A stretch of 64,000 nucleotides of DNA from Undaria pinnatifida (lineage: Eukaryota > Sar > Phaeophyceae > Laminariales > Alariaceae), in contig JABAKD010000016.1 in assembly GCA_012845835.1 (NCBI GenBank), forward strand, positions 13,055,507 through 13,119,506, read 5' to 3'. The notes under the pieces are model-generated. The model was given only the letters and a program-made list of their open reading frames with translations, did not search any database and was not told the DNA's origin. Positions 55,673 to 64,000 of this stretch are shown here, in pieces. The translations under genes and the position numbers were made by a program. The stretch's first letter is position 1. Every line of letters starts with the position of its first letter.

Positions 55673-55686
55673 TCACCCCCCTCTGT
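55673..55686 (-). other. Gypsy polypurine tract
   Basis: The minus strand reads ACAGAGGGGGGTGA directly before the TGTGG start of the 3' LTR. Confidence 0.75.
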
Positions 55687-56438
55687 ATTCGCTGCAATCT
55701 TAGCTGAAGATGGTTTTGTAGCGGTCATCGGGAGGATGACAATTTTAGGAAACGGGGTGTCGATTTATCGGATCGAGACACAGCAGCTGTTATATGCGTG
55801 CATCCACTCCTTATAACTGACGTGTTTAGCAAACACGGGTGCGAAACACCGGGCCAGCGAAGATGTTTACATTTTCGAGCTTGCATGCTGACAGCGTGTA
55901 CTGGAGTTGTATGGGGTTTCCAAATATTATCTGAACGCACGTATTCCGTGTGGCCACACGTACTGGTGCGCCCCTCGTGGTTGCTGTTCTGGGAACCACG
56001 GGCAGCGAAATTGTTTAGTGATTTCTCTTTTGTGGGCGGGTCCGCCTAGATATTTTCACTCGGAGTCAGCTCAGTTGATCTAGGTGCATCAACGTGTGAC
56101 TTCGTTTTAGGTGGGGTGGAGTCGCGTGGATCTCATTTCCCCTGTGTTTTTAGTGTTCGAACAATTTTGTTTGTGGCTTGTTGCTGTTTTGTCCCGTTTG
56201 GAACGGAGTGTCGGGCACGGGCGTGAATTGTCACGCTTCTTACAGCCTCTCTCCGTTGGGTACAACAATTTTCTTAACGTCTCCTTGCCCCGGCTATTCC
56301 CACCGGAATGCCGGGTAGAGTGCCCGTCAGATCATGGTCAACACGAGTGTGTACTGCCACGCCTGCTGGTGCTACTCTCATCGCCGTTGTTGACTCTTGT
56401 GCTTACAGCTGAGTCAACTGTGTTAGCCAGCTTGTTCG

Positions 56439-58781
56439 TTATTCGGTTACGCCGCGGAGCATCTGAGAATCTATTTTGCGCTGTCTCAGTTCGTGCTTGT
56501 CCCTGCCTACTATACGCTTCCGTTTCCCGAGAGAAGGGAGGGGGGGCGAAGAAGGTGAGGTTATCGCGAGTTGCAAACCCTTTTGGGCTCGGTATGCGGC
56601 GATCAATTCGTAACATTGGGGTATTTCGTCCGCGCGATACTCGACGTCGGATTCAGGTCCGTAACCTCGGAGTCTTAGGCGGTACTTGTAGTTGTGGGGG
56701 CTCGGTCTGCCAGGTCCCCTTTTATGATCTACTACCCTGTCTACGAAGTAGAACTCAATTTTGGGTTGAGCCGCGTCTGGATGGTCCAACTCGGGTAGGG
56801 GAATGGGCTCCCCTGAAAACAATTCCGCCAGCTTCTTCAATTGAGGTGCGGGTGGTGTTTCCCGTTGATGGTAGGGCTTTATATGGGCTAGGTGGACTGA
56901 CACTTCTCGGGTGTCGTTCGTGAGTCGTACTCTATACACCACTGGTGATAATTGTGAGCAGACGACACACGGTCCTCGCCATGGTAACAGTAGTTTTGGG
57001 TTGGGCCCATCCGAATCCGGGTAAGGTCTGTACACGAGTACTTCCTGTCCAGGTTTGAACACCGGGTACGGTTTAAGTTTGCTATTTTGTTTTGCTTGTT
57101 TGTCTGCACGCTCGGTTAAGTTTCGGCGTGCGAGCTCGAAAGCGATTTGCAAATTGTCCCGTGTGTTTTGTGCGAGTTCCTCGGTGTGTGCTGTTCTTCC
57201 TACATGAGGAATACCGAGGATTATATCGACTGGGAGTCGGAGTTGTCGTCCGAACATTAAGAAGAATGGTGTCTCATGCATCGTTGCACTAAAGCTAGTG
57301 TTGTGCGCTAGCTGTACAAACGGTAAGAGAGTGGCCCAGTTGCTTTGATCGATTGCACTGCGCATTTCTAGCATGCTGTGCATCGTTGAGTGTACCCGTT
57401 CGGACACTGAATTACCCTGCGGCCGGTACGGCGTGGTGCGGGTCTTTTCGTATCCGAGTATTTGTTGCAGCTGGTATATCACCTTATTCTCGAATTCGGG
57501 GCCTTGATCACTATGCAAGGTTTCTGGTGGGCCGAAAATGCTGATTATTCTCTCGATTATGGCATTGGCTACTGTTTCGGCCGTTTTATTACGCACCGGC
57601 AGCAGTACCGCAAACCTCGTCAGGTGGTCCATCATGGAGAGAACGTATTTGCATTCGATCCCTGCGGCTGAAGTTGATACCGATTTGTACTCTACTAAGT
57701 CAACCGATATTCGTTGAAATGGCCGCTCGACAGGTAAATGGCCTGTCGGGAGCTTGGGTCTGTTGTGTGCTGTTTTTCGTCGTTGACAAGCTTGGCATTT
57801 TTCGCACCACTCTCGTACGTCGCGGCTGATGGTGGGCCACCAATATTTCTGGCGGATTTTTTCATAAGTAGGGCGAGATGCGAGGTGTCCTCCGGATAGA
57901 ACGTGATCGTGGTAGGCGTGCAGAATTAATCCAACAAGGGTCTCCGGTACTACAAGTTGATCGCGGAAGGTGCTTCGTTTTCGAAGATATCCCGGAAGGT
58001 ACGATTTAAACAACAACCCGTCCTGCACTGAATAGTAAGACATGGTTGTTTTCGTTTCTTTCTCGGGTAATGGTGCGTCTGCGTGCTGTATGTAATCGAT
58101 GTACCGTCTGTACTCTACTGTTTGTGCTGAGCGGAGTTTTTCTTGATCGACGGACATGAAAACATTTGTCGCGCTCACGAATACTGATTTCACACTAAAG
58201 AGCTCTCTATCGCTGCGTACTGGTTCTAGGTTAGCCAGTTTGTCGGCGGAGATCTGATATGGTCGGGGGACACGAGTTGTTTGTAGCTTGGGGTCATCTG
58301 GTACATTGCGGCAAATGGGCGCGAGGGACGGCACAGCTACTTCTTGCTGGTGCTCGAACGCAAACATTCGTGAAAGCGTGTCCGGTACGACGTGCAGTTT
58401 GCCTGGTTTGTGTTGGACGGTGAAGTCAAAAGGCTGTAATGCTAATGCCCAGCGTATTAACATGTTCGATGTATCTTGCATTGAGTATAGGTATCGCAGG
58501 GCCGCATGATCTGTCACACACAATATGTCGTCCCCGTAAATAAGGTCGCCAGTGCTGGATGACCACACCACAGCATAATAACATTCTTTGAGCGTAGCAG
58601 AGTAGTGGCGCTGGCTGTCGTTGAAGCGCTGACTAAAGTATGCGATTATAACTAGGTCATCGCCTTTCTGCTGGGCGAGGAATGCACCTGCACTTGATTC
58701 TGAAGCGTCAACGTGTATCGCAAAGTCTTGAGAAAAATCGGGAAATTGAAGTACGGGCGCCTGAGTGAGCAATTGTTTCAC
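56439..58781 (-). CDS. Gypsy pol C-terminal part: RNase H, integrase, chromodomain
   Basis: A 780-codon open frame without stops. RNase H: HVDASESSAGAFLAQQ near residue 25 and CVTDHAALRYL. Integrase zinc finger near 285-335 (HDHVLSGGH ... CEKCQACQRRK). Catalytic core with SVDLVE, HSDQGPEFEN and RPQGNSVSE, supplying D, D and E. A C-terminal WRGPCVV...VYRVRL module near 600-640. Chromodomain near 680-735 (FYFVDRVVDHKR, KYRLRLRGYGPESDVEY, CYELIAAY). The chromodomain normally tethers the integration complex to histone marks. It is separated from reverse transcriptase by a frameshift around 58790-58820. The long plus-strand frame 56111-56923 largely overlaps it antisense (from 56439) and is spurious. 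Confidence 0.93.
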   Translation of the reverse strand: MKQLLTQAPVLQFPDFSQDFAIHVDASESSAGAFLAQQKGDDLVIIAYFSQRFNDSQRHYSATLKECYYAVVWSSSTGDLIYGDDILCVTDHAALRYLYSMQDTSNMLIRWALALQPFDFTVQHKPGKLHVVPDTLSRMFAFEHQQEVAVPSLAPICRNVPDDPKLQTTRVPRPYQISADKLANLEPVRSDRELFSVKSVFVSATNVFMSVDQEKLRSAQTVEYRRYIDYIQHADAPLPEKETKTTMSYYSVQDGLLFKSYLPGYLRKRSTFRDQLVVPETLVGLILHAYHDHVLSGGHLASRPTYEKIRQKYWWPTISRDVREWCEKCQACQRRKTAHNRPKLPTGHLPVERPFQRISVDLVEYKSVSTSAAGIECKYVLSMMDHLTRFAVLLPVRNKTAETVANAIIERIISIFGPPETLHSDQGPEFENKVIYQLQQILGYEKTRTTPYRPQGNSVSERVHSTMHSMLEMRSAIDQSNWATLLPFVQLAHNTSFSATMHETPFFLMFGRQLRLPVDIILGIPHVGRTAHTEELAQNTRDNLQIAFELARRNLTERADKQAKQNSKLKPYPVFKPGQEVLVYRPYPDSDGPNPKLLLPWRGPCVVCSQLSPVVYRVRLTNDTREVSVHLAHIKPYHQRETPPAPQLKKLAELFSGEPIPLPELDHPDAAQPKIEFYFVDRVVDHKRGPGRPSPHNYKYRLRLRGYGPESDVEYRADEIPQCYELIAAYRAQKGLQLAITSPSSPPLPSLGKRKRIVGRDKHELRQRKIDSQMLRGVTE

Positions 58782-60073
58782 TGTTGCGTACGCCTGATCG
58801 TGGTCTGGTCTTCAACGTTTAGCGACTTCTTTGGCGGCCTCTTTTTCGTGAGGGCTACCAGGGGTGCTATGATACCGGCTAAGTTAGGTATAAACTTGCG
58901 TACAAAGTTAACCATTCTTACTGACCGCAACTCCTTTATGGTTTTAGGCGTCGGCAAGTCAACTATAGCTTTTACGCGATCTTCACCGATCCGAATACCG
59001 TCGGCCGTCAGTATGTGTCCCAAGTATTTAACTTCTCGGGGGCCAAACTGTACTTTCGATGGTTTGAGGGTGAGGCCGGCTGCTTGCAAGGCTTTCAACA
59101 TATTTTCTAGTAGCTGTAAGTGGCCTGTCCAGGTAGATGAACAACATATACAGTCGTCCATATAAACCAAGAGCCCACTTTTTGGACCAAAATGTGCAAA
59201 AGCTAGTGACATGACTCGCGAGAACAGAAACGGCGCGTTAGCTATACCGAAGGGTAGGCGTTTGAAAACCCACTTTCCGTTCTGCGTCACAAAAGCAGTT
59301 TTATCTTGTTCGCTCTCTGCTACTGGTATTTGGTGGTAAGCATTTTGTACGCCACACACAGTTATATAACGTGCTCCTCCGACCGTGTCAAGGTGGCTTT
59401 CTAAGTTAGGCATAGGCCACGATTTTTTGATCAGATTCTTATTTATGGTCGACCTGTAATCTACGCAGAACCGTGGAGTGCCGCCTGATTTTGCGACAAT
59501 AGTTACTGCGGAACCCAAGGGACTAGGGCGCTGTTCAATGATTCCTTCTTGTTCCATCTGGTTCACGCACTTGTCGATAGTCTCCTGTACGCGAGGTTTT
59601 GCACGGTACGGGGTTCTATTTACAGGCCGTGTTCCTGGTTCAAGAGGAAACGTTGCTTCGGTCAGGGTAAATTTACCTAGCTCTTGAGGTGACAAGGAAA
59701 AAACGCTGCGATATTTCGTGCATAGAGTCAGTACTTGTTCGCATTCGGCAGGGGTAAAGGTGGTTTTATCAAATGCTCGAGTAAGTGCTGCACAAAGCTC
59801 GTTACGCGTGGATTCCGTTGTCTTGCTGTCTGTTTGAATTGCACTAGTCGTTTTGTTCAGGGCTACCGATACGGGCGCAATGTGACCTAGTAAGGTGTTG
59901 CGTTTCAAGTATACGTGTTGGTGGGACGGGTTCGCGATTTGGACTACTGCTGTTTTATCAGCGGTCAACCAGGGACCCACTGTACAAGCAACTATCACAT
60001 TTTGAAAAGCTTCAGGTACGGCGGACGATTCGATGTCTTCGGACGTGACGGTGAGTTGGTTCAATGAGTGCAA
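58778..60073 (-). pseudogene. Gypsy reverse transcriptase segment
   Basis: A 431-codon frame with PYRAKPRVQETIDKCVNQM, GTPRFCVDYR, FKRLPFGIANAPFLFSRVM, LLVYMDDCI and YLGHILTADGI. YMDD is intact, but motif A reads VCGVQNAYHQIPV where the family has a catalytic Asp (xDxxxxYHQ), so the first catalytic Asp appears replaced by Gly. The frame ends LNVEDQTTIRRTQQ by a frameshift instead of running into RNase H. Likely catalytically dead. Confidence 0.88.
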
Positions 60074-61058
60074 CAGTGGTTTCTGTGGGTGCTGTCGCTG
60101 ACACTACTTGTACTGCCATCTCACTCTGGGGGGGGATGCAGCATTTGTGTCGCAACAACACTGGCACCGACTCTACATCAGTGTTAACTGTGACCACGGA
60201 GCACTGAGCTGTCGCAGTGTTCTCGGGGCGCGCTGTAAAGTCTACTCTACGATGAGATGCTTTGATCGTCACTTGAGAGGTTTTGAATGACAATTGCTCT
60301 GTACTCCAGTCGAGAACACCTCCGAAGGCGCCCATGATGGTGTTATCGAGTAGCATAATGTCTGGCCCTAAAGAAGGCAATACGAGCGCTTCGACTGGTA
60401 GGGTAATATCTCCTAGCGTAAGTTGAAAGCGAACATATCCTAAAATTTTGAGAGGCGACTCATCAGCACTGCTGAGGTTGATCGCTCCCGGGGGCACTGC
60501 AAAAATTTGAGTGTCTTTCATTGTGGGATGTGTCTGTACAAAGTGAACAGATATGCATGGTACATCGGTCGCGGTGTCAATTGTGACATTGTGCGCCGGA
60601 TAATCATTAACTCTGGCGTTTACTCGTACGCGCTTTGACGTAAAGTTGAGAGCTGTGGGATATCTGGGATACCCACTCATGGCAGACGCGTGGAAAGCAT
60701 CAAAGTGCGTTTCCCGGTTAGCGTTTCATGATAATAAAACTTGATGTTTAATTTTCTCATTTAGTTTGCGGGACGCAGCAGAAACATACAACACTTGTGG
60801 TACCATGGAAGGTAAAAACGTATCATTCTGACGCTGACTACTCTTCTCGACTCTGCTTGCTGTTTCTACGGCTGATCCAACTCCACGCGGTACTGCTAGA
60901 ACACTCGGAACCTGCTGCTTATTTTCCAAGTCTGTTACAGTATTCGACTGGTTGTCTGCTTGTACTTGTTTCGCATGAGTACTCGCCAGAGGGGTGGAGC
61001 TCTTTGTTCGGCCACACTTATCCCTCCTCTTACTACTAGGTCTACCGGCACTTGCCAC
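60012..61058 (-). pseudogene. Gypsy protease region (interrupted)
   Basis: Two same-frame open segments (61058-60726 and 60680-60012) separated by a stop. The second has an aspartic-protease-like VTIDTATDVPCIS (family motif DTGA/S) and LGPDIMLLDNTIMGAF with the LL-D-x-x-I-M-G flap region. Its frame differs from both gag and reverse transcriptase. Confidence 0.75.
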
Positions 61059-61177
61059 GGCTACGCTAGCTGATCGCGCTATCGTTTCTACCGCGGGTTT
61101 GGTGATCCTAGTATGCCTACTCCCCGAACCGGTTTGAGGTAACCGGCGCGGCCCCCTTCACGGTTTTTTCGTGACTA

Positions 61178-62929
61178 CTATGCCGTCGCGCTCGTGCGCT
61201 CTGGCCAGCGGCGCGAGTGCGAGCTGCGGTGGCGACACATCGGGTAATCGCACTCGTCGTCCGACGCTACTTTTGCCTTTCTACTCTTACTCGCGTCGCT
61301 ACTCGGCGACCTGCCTCGCTTGTCGGACGAGCCATATGCTGCTGGCTCGAAGGTCACTCTTCGTTCTCGGCCTCGAGCCGCCGTCAGATTTGATGCGATG
61401 GCTTTCTCGAGTTTGGCCATCGAAGTTATCAACTGTCGATTGGGTCCAGGAGATGTGCCAGTGACGGCCGAAGCATACGTGGTCGGGGAGGGGGTGGGGG
61501 CCGCGCTTAAGGCGTTGGTCTCATGTTTCTTGGCGCGAGTTCGTGAGGCTTGGTACGTGAGGGAGGGGTCTTCACGAATAAGTTCTAGACGTACGTGCGG
61601 AATTAGACCGGCTTCGAAGGATGCCATGAGCGATGTTTGCCATGCATGTTGGTATGGCGAGACGTTGACGGGAGTGGTTCGTTTTGCTTCGGCTAGGAGG
61701 CGCGCGTATGCTTGAGTTACACGCAGTCTGTAAGAGTCGACGGATTCACTACTGCCTTGCTTTAGGGTAGAGACGGTGCGAGCGAGGAGGACGACGCGGT
61801 TCACGGAGCTAAACAGGATTATGAAAGCATCCACCCACTCCTTCCAGTTGCGTGATGCTCTGACGTCTACAGCTTCCGTGTTCAGTTGGGCAAGCTTTTT
61901 GTCTGTGTGCCACTCTAACGTCCCACACTGGATTTGATTCATGGTGATAGCTGCGCCGTCGGTCACTATTTATGCTAGGTATGTCACGGCGTGGCGGTCG
62001 ATAACCGAGTCCGGGGAGCTGTCAGGAGCGTGCAAGCAGATGTGAGCGTGGAAGAGCGCCATGAGTTCGGGCACATTTCCAGTTGGTAACCCGTGCAACT
62101 TGAGCGAAGGGGGCCTATCCGATTTTTTGATCGAAAATTTTGGGTCTTCGTTGTGGTTGTGGTTTGCACTCGGGGGTGCTACAGCAGAGGTTGTACGTGC
62201 TGTGCGAGTTGCTTCTACAGCAGAGGTGTTACGTGCTGTCAGGGGGTTTGTGGGCAGTGCTTCTACATCAGAGGTATTACGTGCTGTCGGGGGGTCTGGT
62301 TGAGAGTTGTCAGGGGGAGGGGTACAGCTGCTGTCAGAGCTACTCGACTGCTGTTTTATAGGCGTGGCAAGAGTCGTTGGGTGCTGCACGCGTTCGAAAA
62401 CAACGTCGAGGTTTTGCTGTGGCTGTGGTACTCCTCTCACTTCGTCTACCTTCTTGTTGGAAGGCCCACTCACAGGCTTCCGGCTGTCAGGCAGCACCAT
62501 CTCCAAGACCCACGCCGGCGGCGTGGTGCCGTCGAGCATGCACTTCCTGAGGTAAGCGGCGGTCGTGACGCTGACGGGGTCGTGGTCGGAGAGAGCGCTT
62601 GGCGCGGCGAGGATGTCCTCCGCCAGGCTTGAGCCCTCCTCAACGGCTTCCCCAGCTGATGCAGGCGCCGTGATAAGCGCACCAGCCTCATCTGCAGCGT
62701 CCGGCTGCTCCTCGTCGTTCACGGCCGGTCCGCTTTGGTCGGTGGGTGCGAGGGCCGCAAAGGAGTTCCCCGCCAGTGCGGGAGTCGGTTCCTCCGGAGA
62801 GGGCGATGCCTTGCAGGCCTTCCCGCGGCTCTTCTTGGAGCGAGCTCCTGAGCGTGGCACGTTTTTTCTTCTTTTCCGACGACAAACGTTATATAGGTTT
62901 TTATATAGGTTTTGTTGTTCCGTCACCAC
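61178..62929 (-). pseudogene. Gypsy gag region with one in-frame stop
   Basis: Open segments 62929-61970 and 61966-61178 are in the same frame, separated by a single TAA. The first is a basic then acidic, Pro/Ser/Thr-rich N-terminus. The second holds the capsid-like segment LKQGSSESVDSYRLRVTQAY and ARLLAEAKR. The C-terminus lacks a CCHC knuckle (CDYPMCRHRSSH instead). No ATG lies near the 5' end; the frame is open through the primer-binding site. Confidence 0.78.
62908..62928 (-). other. Gypsy primer-binding site
   Basis: The minus strand reads TGGTGACGGAACAACAAAACC within four bases of the 5' LTR end. The TGG start would pair with a tRNA 3' CCA. The primer tRNA is not identified. Confidence 0.6.
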
Positions 62930-62931
62930 TA

Positions 62932-63350
62932 TGGAACTTGGTCTCTCACGGGGTCCCGGTGTCGAAGCGGAGAGGGCGGTCCCGGAGGTCTGGTACTCGT
63001 CGCGGAGCGGAAGTCGAAGCGGAGAGGGCGTCGCAGAGCTGAAGTCGAAGCGGAGAGGGCGTCGCGGTGCTGAGGTCCCTTGACGATCGTCCTCACAGCG
63101 GACGCACGCTGAAAACCTTTCTTTCTTATATGTAGCAAGGAGATGCTAAAGCTAGCGACGGTGGGCTTATGCCCTTCGTCATGCGGCGGGATCATCTTTC
63201 GGTGGCTGACCTTCCGGGGACGGGTCAACGCCGTCTATGACGGGTGACGCCGTTCGCGACCCGGGATCGTGTATTGCCTGACCGGTAAGGTATCCTCTCG
63301 CGCATGCGTGTACGCGATCTACGATAGGTATCTACGACCTGTCTTCCACA
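62932..63350 (-). repeat. 5' LTR of Gypsy element
   Basis: 419 bp. Promoter lies presumably within it. The outer boundary is at CTTCCACA followed by TATACCAGATATAATATA. Confidence 0.92.
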
Positions 63351-63680
63351 TATACCAGATATAATATATTTTATGTTGTGCGAAAAACTCCTCTATCTAT
63401 ATCCCGGAACGGCCGATGTCGTGAAGATGTCGCGGTGGAATATCCCCGGAGCCGTGAGCCCTTGTCGCCGCCGCTATGGGCAGTCGATGTTACAGCCGAG
63501 CGTTTTCTTATATTTGTTTAGCTAGGAGAGGAGCTAGAAGAGCTTAATGCAACCAAGAGGGGCAGTGGAGGCTATAGTCCTTAGATCATCTGATGCCTCG
63601 CTTCTCAGTTTTGGTGCTGTGTCCTGATGCACGATGGGTGTTCAGTCAGTCATCTTTACGACGGAAGACGCCACGCCCTG
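63351..63680. other. Unassigned region
   Basis: Flanking sequence right of the Gypsy element; nothing recognised. Confidence 0.3.
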
Positions 63681-63689
63681 TACTACATT

Positions 63690-63900
63690 AATGAGTTGCC
63701 AGTTGTCTGGCAGACAACTGCTGTTGTGTGGAATGTCTGCGCAACCAAGATATTCTCGGCAACTACTGTTTGGAATGTCTGCGCAACTAAGTTGTCCTGG
63801 ACAGCTATCGTGTGGAATGTATGTGCAACTAAGCTGTCCTCTGGACAACTACTGTTTGAAATGTCTGCGCAACTAAGTTGTCCTGGACAACTACTGGGTA
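63690..63900 (+). repeat. ~51-bp minisatellite (GTTGTCCTGGACAACTACTGT...)
   Basis: Four to five units of GGAATGTCTGCGCAACTAAG and TTGTCCTGGACAACTACTGTT. Each unit contains the palindrome GTTGTCCTGGACAAC. Confidence 0.88.
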
Positions 63901-63943
63901 GTTGCGGCCGCACACAGCTATTGGGTGTTGTCACAGCATATTC

Positions 63944-64000
63944 CGAGTGGGGGATGCGTGGTTGGTCGGTGTTGGGAAGCGTGCCCCTCATGGGTTTCGG
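63944..64000 (+). mobile_element. Partial copy D of inverted-repeat element (cut by window edge)
   Basis: TCCGAGTGGGGGATGCGTGG and TTGGTCGGTGTTGGGAAGCG match the interior of the copies at 54242, 48130 and 19471. Its right end lies outside the window. Confidence 0.78.

Larger units (their letters stand above)
55246..63350 (-). mobile_element. Ty3/Gypsy LTR retrotransposon, chromovirus type
   Basis: LTRs at 62932-63350 (5') and 55246-55672 (3') in minus orientation begin TGTGGAAGACAG and end GTTCCA. The order gag, protease, reverse transcriptase, RNase H, integrase, chromodomain defines a chromovirus. A TGG-starting primer-binding site follows the 5' LTR and a purine tract precedes the 3' LTR. 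Several stops and frame changes make this copy defective. No target duplication is evident at the outer ends. Confidence 0.93.

Noticed and set aside
56111..56923. 270-codon plus-strand frame
   Set aside because: From 56439 onward it is antisense to the integrase/chromodomain frame of the Gypsy element; no domain of its own.
62061..62632. Plus-strand Val/Cys/Gly-rich frames over the Gypsy gag
   Set aside because: Antisense shadows of the Pro/Ala/Thr-rich gag N-terminus.
1..64000. CRISPR array, operons, rRNA genes
   Set aside because: Tandem repeats here lack regular unique spacers, genes are split by introns, and no rRNA-like conserved segments were seen.

Overview
The window is nuclear DNA from an intron-rich, repeat-rich eukaryote. 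There are no bacterial-style operons, no rRNA or convincing tRNA genes and no CRISPR array. Coding exons are short (45-150 bp) and separated by introns of about 0.3-5.5 kb. The two real genes look most like those of a stramenopile alga, perhaps a brown alga. That placement is inference from remembered family resemblance and genome style (long introns, poly-G and CAG/CTG tracts), not a database result.

Left third (1-17.6 kb): one long minus-strand gene. Eleven exons were found between 17611 and 621, and the 3' end lies beyond the left edge. It encodes a glycosyltransferase-90 (CAP10-like) protein with a conserved N-terminal extension. The exons were recognised by protein motifs and by matching splice-site phases. 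Its introns hold decayed tandem copies of one exon, a hAT-like element (5113-6744), minisatellites and triplet repeats.

Middle (17.6-46 kb): mostly repeats. A Copia LTR retrotransposon (21909-25184) has a target-site duplication and carries a SINE-like insert in its 5' LTR. A Mutator-like foldback element (27179-29050) has ~640-bp inverted arms and a 9-bp target-site duplication. A second minus-strand gene at 31793-35111 encodes a classical short-chain dehydrogenase/reductase; seven exons are located, and the start exon plus two small internal exons are missing. Two dispersed repeat families have copies at 26.1 and 45.3 kb and at 37.3-37.8 and 45.8 kb. A third, with a coding remnant, is at 36.9 and 43.7 kb.

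Right third (46-64 kb): minisatellites, a ~200-bp tandem satellite split by an inverted-repeat element with a 7-bp target-site duplication (53960-54613), and a Ty3/Gypsy chromovirus on the minus strand (55246-63350). The latter keeps both LTRs, integrase and a chromodomain but has frameshifts, stops and a substituted catalytic aspartate in reverse transcriptase. Partial copies of the inverted-repeat element lie at 19.5, 48.0 and 63.9 kb.

The genes do not form a pathway. The window reads as two intron-bearing host genes embedded in nested mobile elements.
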